Notes under the pieces: generated by a model
The model's database searches: none
Seen by the model: only the letters and a program-made list of their open reading frames with translations
What the model was told of the DNA's origin: nothing
Made by a program: the position numbers and the translations under genes
Shown here: positions 1-9,109 of the stretch, one piece after another
Layout: each line of letters opens with the position of its first letter
Position numbering within the stretch: position 1 is the stretch's first letter
NCBI GenBank assembly: GCA_949289345.1
Contig: CASENS010000124.1
Span: 1-37,778, forward strand
Direction: 5' to 3'
Origin: an uncultured Bacteroides sp.
GTDB lineage: Bacteria > Bacteroidota > Bacteroidia > Bacteroidales > Bacteroidaceae
Length of the DNA stretch: 37,778 nt

Positions 1-180
1 CCATTTGTATAGATTTTATTATCACCCCCGTTACACCAGGACTCGGGCACTCAAATCTACACAAAAAAATCTATAACAATAGGTGAGCTAAGTGGTCAAT
101 GCTATTTTGGCCAAAAGGGGCAATCATATTGTAGCCAAAGAGGGCAATCCTGTTTGGCCAAAAGGGTCAAAGTCGCGTGG
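1..180. mobile_element. Terminal region of a probable IS21-family insertion sequence
   Basis: Four imperfect repeats of 23-24 bases start at about 87, 110, 134 and 157. Each has the form GCCAAAAGGGGCAATC or close to it (GCTAAGTGGTCAATG, GCCAAAGAGGGCAATC, GCCAAAAGGGTCAA). Multiple short transposase-binding repeats of this kind, with GGTCAAT and GGCCAAA cores, are known at the ends of IS21-family elements in Bacteroidetes. A 10-base inverted repeat (TATAGATTTT at 8-17, AAAATCTATA at 66-75) lies just inside. No transposase gene is visible, so the body of the element would lie to the left of the window. The exact end is unresolved but falls between about 172 and 190, where the regulator reading frame becomes recognisable. 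Family assignment is from the repeat pattern only. Confidence 0.6.
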
Positions 181-1979
181 CTTTTCCAAAAGCCGCCAAT
201 AATGACGGTAAATGGAACGACAACCCCACTGTACTGAAAATTCATATTCTGCCTGTTTGGTATCGGACTTGGTGGGCTACTCTGCTGTTTGTCATTGCAG
301 GTATAGGAAGTGCTTATTTCATTCTCAGATACTTCTGGACGCAAAAAATGATGAAGGCGCAGATAGAAATGGAACGTGTGGATAAGGAACGGCAAAAAGA
401 AGTGAACGAAATGAAGTTGCGTTTCTTCATCAACATATCGCATGAATTGCGCACGCCGCTTACGTTGATATTGGCTCCTCTCCAAGACTTGCTGATGAAA
501 GTTAACGGTCGCTGGGAACATAAACAACTGGAACTCATCAAACAGAACACCAACCGGTTGCTGCACTTGGTAAATCAACTGATGGATTACCGTCGTGCGG
601 AGTTAGGAGTGTTTCATTTGCGGGTTAGGCGCATGCCTGTCCATGAGGTTGTTGAAAAGAATTTCCGCTTCTACGAACGGATTGCGCAGCGCAAACAAAT
701 TAAGTACGACTTTTATTCGGATGTGGAGGGAAAAGAAATCCTTTGCGATCCCGAATATGTGGAACTGATAGAAAACAATTTGTTGTCCAATGCTTTTAAG
801 TATACAGGTGAAGGAAAAAGCATTAGCGTGAACTTGAAAGTGGAGAATGGCTGGTTGTTATTGCAAGTTGCGGATACGGGCACCGGCATTCCTGCCGGCA
901 AGCAAGATAAGATATTCGAACGCTTTTATCAAGGCACTGATGAACACTTTGGCAGCGGTATAGGTCTTTCGTTGGTTCAACGATTGGTGGAATTGCATCA
1001 TGGCCGTATTGAATTGACGAGCAGGGAAGGAGAGGGGAGTACGTTTACTATTTACCTGCCTACGGATCCTGACGCTTATATGCCGGAAGAAAGAGCCGAA
1101 TGCAATGTAGTGGCGGATGAAGATATTCATACAACTAATCAACAGGAAATGTACACGGTTGACATTGAAGATACGTCCCTTGTGGATGATGCCAGTGAAA
1201 GCGGCTTGGAAACTTTTTCCGGACAGCAGCGGGACGAAAACATATTGATTGTGGAAGACAATGCCGATATACGTCAATATTTGGCTGAAGAATTGGAGAA
1301 AACTTATCGTGTGTGCCAGGCGGAAAATGGTGAGAAGGCGTTAGACTTGCTTCAGGAGCAGGAAGTTGATTTGATTTTGACTGATGTTATGATGCCTGTG
1401 ATGGATGGCCTGCAATTGTGCAAGCGTGTCAAGCAAAACTTGAATACCTGTCATATTCCTGTTATTATCCTATCGGCCAAAGCGGACATAAAGGAACAAT
1501 TAGAGGGGTTGCAAGTAGGGGCGGATGATTACATTCCCAAGCCTTTTTCTTTGAATGTGGTAGCCGTAAAGATCCGAAACCTGTTCCGTACTCGTCGTCG
1601 GGTCATTGAGCGTTATGCCAAATCGATGGAGATAGAACCGGAAAAGGTTGCACTTAATCCCATGGATGAGAAACTGCTGAAACAGGCAATGGACATTATG
1701 GAGAAACATATGGACGACTCTGATTTCACGACGGATGAGTTTGCGCGTGAAATGTTTATGAGCCGTTCCAATCTGCATCTGAAGATGAAAGCCCTGACAG
1801 GAGAATCGACCAACGAGTTCATTCGGAAAATGCGTTTCAACAAGGCTTGCAAACTGTTGAAGGAAGGCAAATACACGATATCGGAAATTAGTGCGATGGT
1901 AGGGTTTAGCACTCCTGCTTATTTTTCCACAAGCTTCAAAAAATACGTCGGTTGTCTTCCTTCGGAATATGGGAAATAA
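177..1979 (+). pseudogene. 5'-truncated hybrid two-component regulator (kinase, receiver and AraC domains kept)
   Basis: This is the C-terminal part of a Bacteroides hybrid two-component system protein, which normally senses glycan fragments in the periplasm and activates a polysaccharide utilisation locus. What remains, numbered from the GTG at 177: the end of the Y_Y_Y domain (KAANNDGKWN, residues 5-14), one membrane segment (about 33-54), a HisKA domain with SHELRTP (His89), an ATPase domain (N-box Asn200/201/205, DTGTG at 233-237, GSGIG at 259-263), a receiver domain (Asp403 in LTDVMMP, Lys455) and an AraC-type DNA-binding domain (about 520-600). The large beta-propeller sensor is missing, and the frame runs into IS-like repeats, with an upstream stop at 132-134. 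The GTG is therefore only the first available start, not a convincing one. The signalling half is intact, so a fusion transcript could still make an unregulated protein; loss of function is more likely. Confidence 0.8.
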
Positions 1980-2095
1980 TGATTTGCCCCCATCTTGCAC
2001 AAAAATGACAGTCTGATGAACAAAAGTGAAGGTTATTTCAACACTCCAAAAAGCCGCTTTCAACACGTAAAAGTCGTTTTATGGAGTGTTTGTGC

Positions 2096-2103
2096 TAATT
2101 TTG
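2096..2103 (+). promoter_or_regulatory. Probable -7 promoter box for the GH88 gene
   Basis: TAATTTTG matches the Bacteroides -7 consensus TAnnTTTG and lies 45 bases before the GH88 start. No good -33 TTG is found at the usual spacing, so the match is only moderate. Confidence 0.4.
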
Positions 2104-2148
2104 TCTGCAAAGAATAAAGTATATACAATTTATTAAATTCTAACAGAC

Positions 2149-3408
2149 ATGAGACATAATTATCTGTTTGCCGCAATGGCATTGGCTTTGAGTCTGACCG
2201 GATGCCGTCAGCAACCCGCATCGTCCGCTTCGCAGGAAGCGTGGATTGACCATGCCGAAGAAGTGGCAACCTACCAATTGCTGTCTACAGCAGCCGATTT
2301 GGAAGACTCTTTAATGATGCCACGTACCCGGTGGTCGGGCTATGAGACGGCTTTCCTTGAGAAACAGTTGGAGCACAAAATCAATGAAGACTCTATTCAC
2401 GCCAATCCGCCGAAAGAGTTACTGGGACAACGCCGGCTGTGCTCCGTCTACGATTGGACGAGCGGTTTCTTCCCCGGCAGCCTATGGCTTGCTTACGAAC
2501 TGACGGGCAACGACTCGCTGAAAGCCCAGGCTATCCGCTTTACAAACAAACTGAACCCCGTGCGCAAACAGACAAACACGCATGATGTGGGATTTATGGT
2601 GAATTGCAGTTATGGCAACGCACTCCGGTTGGCTCCGAATGATACGATTAAAGAGGTGCTTATCGAGACTGCCGATAATCTTTATGCGCGCTTTAATCCT
2701 GCTATTGGATGTATTCGTTCGTGGGACTTCGGGGCGTGGAACTTCCCTGTTATTATCGACAACATGATGAATCTGGAATTACTCTTCAAGGCTTCCAAAC
2801 TGAGTGGCGACCGGAAATACCGCGATGCGGCTGTCCGCCATGCGCAGACCACCCTAAAGAACCATTTCCGTCCCGACTATACCTGCTATCATGTGGTGAG
2901 CTACAACAATGACGGCACTGTGGAAAGGAAGCAGACCCATCAGGGTAAGAACGATGAGTCGGCTTGGGCGAGAGGGCAAGCTTGGGCGGTTTATGGATAC
3001 ACCCTTTGCTATAAGGAGACCCAGGATACTGCTTTCCTACAACAGGCCGTCCATGTAGCTGATATGATTATGAACCGTGTCAAGACCACCGATTGCATCC
3101 CTTACTGGGACTTCGATGCACCCGTTGCTTCCGACACGCCCCGTGACGCTTCCGCTGCGGCTGTCATTGCTTCCGCGTTCATCGACCTTGCCGGATTTGT
3201 TCCCGAAGGGCAGAAGTATTCCGATTATGCTCTTCGGATATTGCAAAGTCTTTCGGGCAAAGATTATCTGGCGGAGAAAGGAGAAAACGAAGGCTTTATC
3301 CTAATGCATTCCACCGGTTCGCTACCCCACGGTTCAGAGATAGATGTTCCGTTGAATTATGCCGATTATTATTATCTGGAAGCACTGATAAAGTATTTGA
3401 AACAGTAA
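2149..3408 (+). CDS. Glycoside hydrolase family 88, unsaturated glucuronyl hydrolase lipoprotein
   Basis: The 419-residue protein matches the GH88 family, which hydrates and splits the 4,5-unsaturated uronic acid from the non-reducing end of oligosaccharides released by polysaccharide lyases (for example from chondroitin, heparin or hyaluronan). A lipoprotein signal (LSLTGC, Cys19) suggests export and attachment to a membrane. The two family Asp residues appear to be Asp146 in THDVGF and Asp204 in IIDNMMNLELL; DESAWARGQAW (about 269-279) and the C-terminal PLNYADYYYLEAL are also typical. Length is normal. The gene follows the truncated hybrid regulator, as such enzymes often do in glycosaminoglycan loci, but no lyase or SusC/D is present, so the natural substrate cannot be fixed. 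Its own promoter probably lies at 2096-2103. GH105 is a less likely alternative. Confidence 0.85.
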   Translation: MRHNYLFAAMALALSLTGCRQQPASSASQEAWIDHAEEVATYQLLSTAADLEDSLMMPRTRWSGYETAFLEKQLEHKINEDSIHANPPKELLGQRRLCSVYDWTSGFFPGSLWLAYELTGNDSLKAQAIRFTNKLNPVRKQTNTHDVGFMVNCSYGNALRLAPNDTIKEVLIETADNLYARFNPAIGCIRSWDFGAWNFPVIIDNMMNLELLFKASKLSGDRKYRDAAVRHAQTTLKNHFRPDYTCYHVVSYNNDGTVERKQTHQGKNDESAWARGQAWAVYGYTLCYKETQDTAFLQQAVHVADMIMNRVKTTDCIPYWDFDAPVASDTPRDASAAAVIASAFIDLAGFVPEGQKYSDYALRILQSLSGKDYLAEKGENEGFILMHSTGSLPHGSEIDVPLNYADYYYLEALIKYLKQ

Positions 3409-3411
3409 TAG

Positions 3412-3443
3412 TTTGGCATATCCCGAATTATGCGTTATATTTG
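3412..3443 (+). promoter_or_regulatory. Promoter of the NagB/PIG-L gene
   Basis: TTTG at 3412-3415, exactly 20 bases, then TATATTTG at 3436-3443 matches the Bacteroides sigma factor consensus in both boxes and spacing. Transcription would start near 3450, giving a leader of about 70 bases before the start at 3521. Confidence 0.65.
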
Positions 3444-3520
3444 TGGCTGAATTGTGCACAAGACTCTAAAATATAACACGTCAGACAACTGAAACAACAA
3501 CCTATAAATTAGTTATACAA

Positions 3521-5512
3521 ATGAAAACCAACTTGAGTTCTCAAATCACACTGAACAGGGTGTCGCCCCGTTATTACCGACCGGAGAACGCTTTTGAGCG
3601 CTCCGTATTGACACGACTGGAGAAAGTTCCTACAGACATTTACGAAACACCGGAAGAAGGCGCCGACCAGATAGCGCGCGAAATAGCCCAGTTGATACGT
3701 GACAAGCAAAAAGCCGGACGCTTCTGCGTGCTGGCTCTGCCTGGAGGAAATTCTCCACGCAATGTTTACTCCGCCTTGATACGGATGCATAAGGAAGAAG
3801 GGCTGAGCTTCCGCAACGTCATTATCTTCAATCTCTACGAATACTATCCGCTGGCTTCCGATGCGGTGAACAGCAATCTCAATGCTTTGAAGGAGATGTT
3901 GTTGGACCATGTGGACATTGACTGTCAGAATATCTTTTCACCGGACGGCACCATTGCCAAGGACACTATTTTTGAATATTGCCGCCTCTACGAACAACGC
4001 ATCGAGAGCTTCGGTGGGATAGACATTGCTTTGCTTGGCATTGGTCGCTTGGGTAACATCGGCTTCAACGAACCGGGTTCGCGCCTGAACTCTACCACTC
4101 GTCTTATCCTGTTGGATAACGACTCGCGCAATGACGCTTCCAAACTTTTCGGCACTATTGAAGCTACGCCTATCAGTTCCATTACTATGGGCGTGTCTAC
4201 TATTCTTGCGGCAAAAAAAGTGTTCCTGATGGCATGGGGAGAGGACAAGGCGCAGATGATAAAGGAATGTGTGGAAGGTAACATTACAGATACCATTCCG
4301 GCTTCTTACCTGCAGACGCACAACAATGCCCATATCGTGGTAGACCTTTCGGCTGCCGCCAACCTGACCCGCATCCAGCGTCCTTGGCTGGTGACTTCGT
4401 GCGAATGGAACGACAAACTTATTCGAAGCGCCATTGTGTGGCTATGCCAGCTTACGGGTAAACCTATCCTGAAGTTGACAAATAAGGATTACAATGAGAA
4501 TGGACTGAGTGAACTCTTGGCACTTTACGGTTCGGCATATAATGTCAACATTAAGATATTCAATGACCTGCAGCATACCATTACCGGATGGCCGGGCGGC
4601 AAACCGAACGCTGATGATACTTACCGCCCCGAACGTGCCACGCCTTATCCCAAACGGGTTATTGTCTTCTCGCCTCATCCCGATGATGATGTAATCTCTA
4701 TGGGTGGAACCATCCGTCGCTTGGTGGAGCAGGGACACGATGTGCATGTGGCTTACGAAACCAGCGGAAACATTGCCGTGGGCGATGAGGAAGTGGTACG
4801 TTTCCTGCACTTCATCAACGGTTTCAACCAACTGTTTAATGATAATGCCGATGAAGTTATCAAGAACAAGTATGCTGAGATGCGCAAGTATCTTCGTGAG
4901 AAAAAAGACGGTGACATGGATACCCGTGACATCTTGACCATCAAAGGCTTGATACGTCGTGGTGAGGCACGCACCGCCTGTACGTACAACAACATTCCTT
5001 TGGACCACTGCCACTTCCTTGACCTGCCTTTCTACGAGACCGGTAAGGTGAAGAAGAACCCTATCAGCGAGGTGGATGTGGAGATTGTGCGCAACTTGAT
5101 GCGCGAAGTGCGTCCGCACCAGATATTTGTGGCTGGTGACTTGGCCGATCCGCACGGCACACACCGTGTCTGCACCGATGCTGTGTTCGCTGCCATCGAC
5201 CTGGAGAAGGAAGAAGGTGCTGAATGGCTGAAAGACTGCCGCATCTGGATGTACCGTGGCGCATGGGCCGAATGGGAAATAGAGAACATCGAGATGGCTG
5301 TGCCTATTAGTCCCGAAGAACTGAGGGCTAAGCGGAACGCCATCCTCAAGCATCAAAGCCAAATGGAGAGTGCACCTTACATGGGTAATGACGAGCGCCT
5401 CTTCTGGCAACGAAGTGAGGATCGTAACCGGGGTACAGCCAATCTATATAATAAGTTGGGACTGGCGAGCTACGAGGCAATGGAAGCTTTCGTGGAGTAC
5501 ATCCCGCTGTAA
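3521..5512 (+). CDS. NagB-like domain fused to a PIG-L (LmbE) deacetylase domain
   Basis: The 663-residue protein has two parts. Residues about 20-290 resemble glucosamine-6-phosphate deaminase (NagB; GlcN-6-P to fructose-6-P and ammonia), with LALPGGNSPR at 71-80 and GFNEPGS at 181-187. Residues about 375-620 are a PIG-L/LmbE-type zinc N-deacetylase, with SPHPDDD (His386, Asp388, Asp389) and DPHGTH (543-548). Bacteroides homologues of this length are annotated as glucosamine-6-phosphate deaminase. The NagB half is odd: aligned by eye with E. coli NagB, Asp72, Asp141 and His143 are replaced by Tyr106, Leu177 and Asn179, while Glu148 is kept (Glu184). The PIG-L half keeps its metal site. The protein may therefore deacetylate an amino sugar or glycoconjugate and use the NagB fold for binding, rather than act as a normal deaminase. 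No signal peptide, so cytoplasmic. It is transcribed alone, with its own promoter and terminator. Confidence 0.85.
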   Translation: MKTNLSSQITLNRVSPRYYRPENAFERSVLTRLEKVPTDIYETPEEGADQIAREIAQLIRDKQKAGRFCVLALPGGNSPRNVYSALIRMHKEEGLSFRNVIIFNLYEYYPLASDAVNSNLNALKEMLLDHVDIDCQNIFSPDGTIAKDTIFEYCRLYEQRIESFGGIDIALLGIGRLGNIGFNEPGSRLNSTTRLILLDNDSRNDASKLFGTIEATPISSITMGVSTILAAKKVFLMAWGEDKAQMIKECVEGNITDTIPASYLQTHNNAHIVVDLSAAANLTRIQRPWLVTSCEWNDKLIRSAIVWLCQLTGKPILKLTNKDYNENGLSELLALYGSAYNVNIKIFNDLQHTITGWPGGKPNADDTYRPERATPYPKRVIVFSPHPDDDVISMGGTIRRLVEQGHDVHVAYETSGNIAVGDEEVVRFLHFINGFNQLFNDNADEVIKNKYAEMRKYLREKKDGDMDTRDILTIKGLIRRGEARTACTYNNIPLDHCHFLDLPFYETGKVKKNPISEVDVEIVRNLMREVRPHQIFVAGDLADPHGTHRVCTDAVFAAIDLEKEEGAEWLKDCRIWMYRGAWAEWEIENIEMAVPISPEELRAKRNAILKHQSQMESAPYMGNDERLFWQRSEDRNRGTANLYNKLGLASYEAMEAFVEYIPL

Positions 5513-5551
5513 GGCATAACACCTGTTTTCAGAATATTCCGTTTTAGGTTG

Positions 5552-5600
5552 ACGGACTGCACGGGCTTCTTTCGGGAAGCCTGCTGCAGTCCGTTTTTTT
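5552..5600 (+). terminator. Rho-independent terminator of the NagB/PIG-L gene
   Basis: A GC-rich stem (ACGGACTGCACGGGCTTC at 5552-5569 against 5575-5594, with a small bulge) is followed directly by a run of seven T. Confidence 0.85.
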
Positions 5601-5635
5601 CGTAAGATTATCCATTGATTGAGTAAATTTATCTA

Positions 5636-5666
5636 TTGAACGGTAAGGGGATTTGTGATACTTTTG
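5636..5666 (+). promoter_or_regulatory. Promoter of the DUF5107-GH2-GH35 unit
   Basis: TTG at 5636-5638, 20 bases, then TACTTTTG at 5659-5666 fits the Bacteroides consensus. A start near 5673 leaves a leader of about 130 bases, which can close on itself through ACACAGAT (5676-5683) and ATCTGTGT (5757-5764). Confidence 0.6.
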
Positions 5667-5805
5667 CGAAGTGGAACACAGATGGAACAGGATGGATATA
5701 GGTGCGTTTATGTAGAGGCGGGGGGATGTTCGCCCTAATGCATCGTCATCAGTATTATCTGTGTGCCATCAGGAACAACGATAAATTATCATTTTAGTTT
5801 ATAAT

Positions 5806-8800
5806 ATGGCAAAAGCATGGAAAGAGAAAGTGACCATCCCGACCTACGAGGTGGGCACACCGGAGAAAGCACCGATGTTTCTGGAGAAACGCGTGTATCA
5901 AGGCAGTAGCGGCGTTGTCTATCCTTATCCTGTCATCGAATCCATATCGGACGAGAAGCGGGACGTGGAGTATGACGCCATCTACTTAGAGAACGAATAT
6001 CTGAAAGTAATGATTCTGCCCCAACTGGGCGGGCGTGTGCAGATGGCTTACGACAAGATAGCCCAGCGGCACTTTATCTATTACAATCACGTCATCAAAC
6101 CCGCACTTGTAGGGTTGGCAGGGCCGTGGATATCGGGCGGTATCGAGTTCAATTGGCCGCAACACCACCGTCCCAGTACCTACATGTCCGTCGACTCGCA
6201 CATTGAAGAGCATGAAGACGGGTCGGTGACGGTGTGGGTCAGCGAAATGGAGCGCATGTTCCATCAGAAAGGCATGGCAGGTTTCACGCTGCGTCCGGGC
6301 TGTGCCTACTTGGAAATAAACGGCATAGTGTATAACCGCACGGAGATGCCCCAAACGTTCCTTTGGTGGGCTAATCCTGCCGTAGCGGTCAATGACCATT
6401 ATCAGAGTGTTTTCCCACCCGACATCAATGCCGTCTTCGACCATGGCAAGCGAGCCGTCAGCAGCTTCCCAATCGCCACGGGCACCTATTATAAAATGGA
6501 TTACTCAGCCGGAGTGGATATTTCCAACTACAAGAATATCAAGGTGCCGACCTCGTACATGGCAGTCAATTCCAAGTATGATTTTGAGGGCGGTTATGAA
6601 AATGATACGCGTTGCGGCATGCTGCATGTGGCCAATCACCATGTATCTCCTGGCAAGAAGCAATGGACATGGGGAAACGGTGATTTTGGCCAGGCATGGG
6701 ACCGTAACCTGACGGACGAGGATGGGCCGTACATTGAGCTGATGGCGGGTGTGTACACTGAGAACCAGCCCGACTTTACCTGGCTGATGCCTTACGAAGA
6801 GAAGAGCTTCGTACAATACTTTATGCCTTACCGCGAACTGGGCATCGTGAAGAACGCCTCAAAAGACCTCTTGCTGAACATCGACCCTGATGGAGAAGAC
6901 AGTGTACGCTTCCGTGTCTTTGCCACCAGCCGCAAGCGGGTGCGCATCACCTTGTGCGGGACGGACCAGATTTATTATGACGAAGTAGTCACCCTCTGTC
7001 CTGAGCAAGTGCTGGACAATACTTCGCGCATCGGTGATGAATGCTTTGCGGACTTGACGCTTATCCTTCGCGATGCCGACAACGGACGGGAACTTCTGAC
7101 CTGGCAATCCGAACCGGACGTGGTAAAGCCTTTACCCGATGCCGCCGAAGCCGCCCTGATGCCCGAAGAGATAAAGACTACCGAGCAACTCTACCTTACA
7201 GGTCTGCATCTGGAGCAGTACCGCCATGCCACGTACAATCCGGTAGATTATTATGAGGAAGCCCTGCGCCGTGATCCTTTGGACGTACGCAACAACAACG
7301 CCTTAGGCCTTTGGTATCTGCGCCGCGGTCAGTTCCGCAAGGCAGAAGGCTATCTGCGTACCGCCGTACGGATGCTGATGAAGCGTAATCCTAATCCCTA
7401 CGATGGTGAACCTCTCTATAACCTTGCCTTGGCATTGAAGTATCAGGGACGCTACCAGGAAGCTTACAACTGGTTTTACAAATCCACTTGGAATGCTGCC
7501 TGGCAGGATGCGGGCTACTTTGCCTGTGCTCAAATCTCCCTGGCACAAGGCCGCATGGAAGACGCCTTGGACGAGGTAGAGCGCAGTCTAATCCGCAATT
7601 GGCACAACCACAAAGCCCGTGCCTTGAAAGCCACCCTGCTTGTCCGCCAAGGTCGGGTAGACGAGGCACGCCGATGGATAGCCGATTCGTTGGCGATAGA
7701 TCCCTTCAACTTCGGATGTCTGTACGAACGCTGCCTACTCGACCAAGATTCTTCCGCCTTGGAGGAACGTATGCGCGACAATGCCCACAACTACGACGAG
7801 ATAGCGTTGGACTATTGCGCCGCAGGATGTTGGAACGAGGCGTTAGGTCTGTGGAGCATAGCCGCGAATAAGGACATCACCACCCCCATGACCTATTATT
7901 ATATCGGTTGGTGCATGGCACAGGAAGGGAAAGAAGATGCCGACCGACCTTTCCGCCGTGCCAAATCCCAATGTCCCGACTATTGCTTCCCCAACCGGCT
8001 GGAAGCCGTGCTTGCCCTGCAATACGCCACAAAGCACTATGCGGACGATGCCCGCGCACCTTATTATTTAGGATGTCTGTATTACGACAAGCGCCAGTAC
8101 GACACCGCCATCGCTTATTGGGAAGAGTCTGCCCGTCGAGACGACACTTATCCGCTGGTGTGGCGTAACCTCGCCTTGGCTTACCTCAACAAACGCCAGG
8201 ATGAGGAAAAAGCCTTGACCTGCATGAAACGAGCCTTTGAACTGGACACCACTGATGCCCGCATCCTCATGGAGCTGGACCAGCTGCACAAGCGTCTGCA
8301 CCATTCGCACGAGGAACGTCTTGACTTCCTCCGCCGCTATTCCGACCTCATCGCCCAGCGTGACGATCTTATCCTGGAAGAAGCTACGCTGTTGAACCTG
8401 ACGGGACACTACGAAGAAGCCAAAATTCTCATCGACTCCCATCGATTCCATCCGTGGGAAGGAGGTGAAGGTAAGGTGAGCGGACAATACCAATTGTCCC
8501 GTGTGGAACTGGCCAAGGAAGCCATGGAAGAAGGCCGCATGAAGGAAGCCGTCCGCCTGCTGACCGAATGTCTCACTTACCCCCACAATTTGGGCGAAGG
8601 CAAACTGTATGGCGCGCAAGAGAATGATTTCTATTACCTCATGGGTTGTGCCTACGAAGCCATGGGCGATACGAAGCAGGCTACTGAGTGTTGGGAAAAA
8701 GCCACCGTCGGACCTACCGAGCCTGCCGCTGCCCTCTACTACAACGACGCCAAGCCAGACAAGATATTCTATCAAGGCATGGCCTTGCTGAAACTGGGAC

Positions 8801-9096
8801 GCACGGGTGAAGCCAACGGACGCTTCTATAAACTGGTGAACTATGGCGAGAAACACCTTTTCGACCACGTACGCATGGATTATTTTGCCGTATCCCTGCC
8901 CGACCTCCTCATTTGGGACGACAGCCTTGACCTGCGTAACATCGTCCATTGCAAGTACATGATGGCGTTGGGACATTGGGGACTGGGTAACCATGAGAAG
9001 GCACGCCGCTTCCTGTCTGAAGCCGAAGCCTTGGACAACAATCACTTGGGCATCTACAGCACCCGGACGATGTTCGACAAAGACAAAATTGACTAA
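5806..9096 (+). CDS. DUF5107 (mutarotase-like fold) protein with TPR repeats
   Basis: The 1096-residue protein begins with a domain of about 430 residues that matches DUF5107 of Bacteroides, related to the galactose mutarotase-like beta-sandwich of carbohydrate enzymes (LENEYLKVMILPQLGGR at about 61-77; GGIEFNWPQHHRP near 110-122). From about residue 460 to the end it is a long array of TPR-type helical repeats (YYEEALRRDPLDVRNNNALG near 481-500 and many more), which usually bind other proteins. There is no signal peptide, so it should act in the cytoplasm while the next two genes encode exported enzymes. Only 13 bases separate it from the GH2 gene, which argues for one transcript. A role in handling or epimerising imported sugars is plausible but inferred; no catalytic residues can be assigned safely. 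Confidence 0.8.
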   Translation: MAKAWKEKVTIPTYEVGTPEKAPMFLEKRVYQGSSGVVYPYPVIESISDEKRDVEYDAIYLENEYLKVMILPQLGGRVQMAYDKIAQRHFIYYNHVIKPALVGLAGPWISGGIEFNWPQHHRPSTYMSVDSHIEEHEDGSVTVWVSEMERMFHQKGMAGFTLRPGCAYLEINGIVYNRTEMPQTFLWWANPAVAVNDHYQSVFPPDINAVFDHGKRAVSSFPIATGTYYKMDYSAGVDISNYKNIKVPTSYMAVNSKYDFEGGYENDTRCGMLHVANHHVSPGKKQWTWGNGDFGQAWDRNLTDEDGPYIELMAGVYTENQPDFTWLMPYEEKSFVQYFMPYRELGIVKNASKDLLLNIDPDGEDSVRFRVFATSRKRVRITLCGTDQIYYDEVVTLCPEQVLDNTSRIGDECFADLTLILRDADNGRELLTWQSEPDVVKPLPDAAEAALMPEEIKTTEQLYLTGLHLEQYRHATYNPVDYYEEALRRDPLDVRNNNALGLWYLRRGQFRKAEGYLRTAVRMLMKRNPNPYDGEPLYNLALALKYQGRYQEAYNWFYKSTWNAAWQDAGYFACAQISLAQGRMEDALDEVERSLIRNWHNHKARALKATLLVRQGRVDEARRWIADSLAIDPFNFGCLYERCLLDQDSSALEERMRDNAHNYDEIALDYCAAGCWNEALGLWSIAANKDITTPMTYYYIGWCMAQEGKEDADRPFRRAKSQCPDYCFPNRLEAVLALQYATKHYADDARAPYYLGCLYYDKRQYDTAIAYWEESARRDDTYPLVWRNLALAYLNKRQDEEKALTCMKRAFELDTTDARILMELDQLHKRLHHSHEERLDFLRRYSDLIAQRDDLILEEATLLNLTGHYEEAKILIDSHRFHPWEGGEGKVSGQYQLSRVELAKEAMEEGRMKEAVRLLTECLTYPHNLGEGKLYGAQENDFYYLMGCAYEAMGDTKQATECWEKATVGPTEPAAALYYNDAKPDKIFYQGMALLKLGRTGEANGRFYKLVNYGEKHLFDHVRMDYFAVSLPDLLIWDDSLDLRNIVHCKYMMALGHWGLGNHEKARRFLSEAEALDNNHLGIYSTRTMFDKDKID

Positions 9097-9109
9097 GAAG
9101 TAAAAAATT

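Noticed and set aside
87-170. CRISPR array suggested by 23-24-base spaced repeats
   Set aside because: Repeats are short, imperfect and contiguous, with no unique spacers of normal length. The pattern fits IS21-type transposase binding sites.
4442-5410. Minus-strand frame of 322 codons opposite the PIG-L domain
   Set aside because: It is antisense to motifs that are well conserved in the real protein and has no domain of its own.
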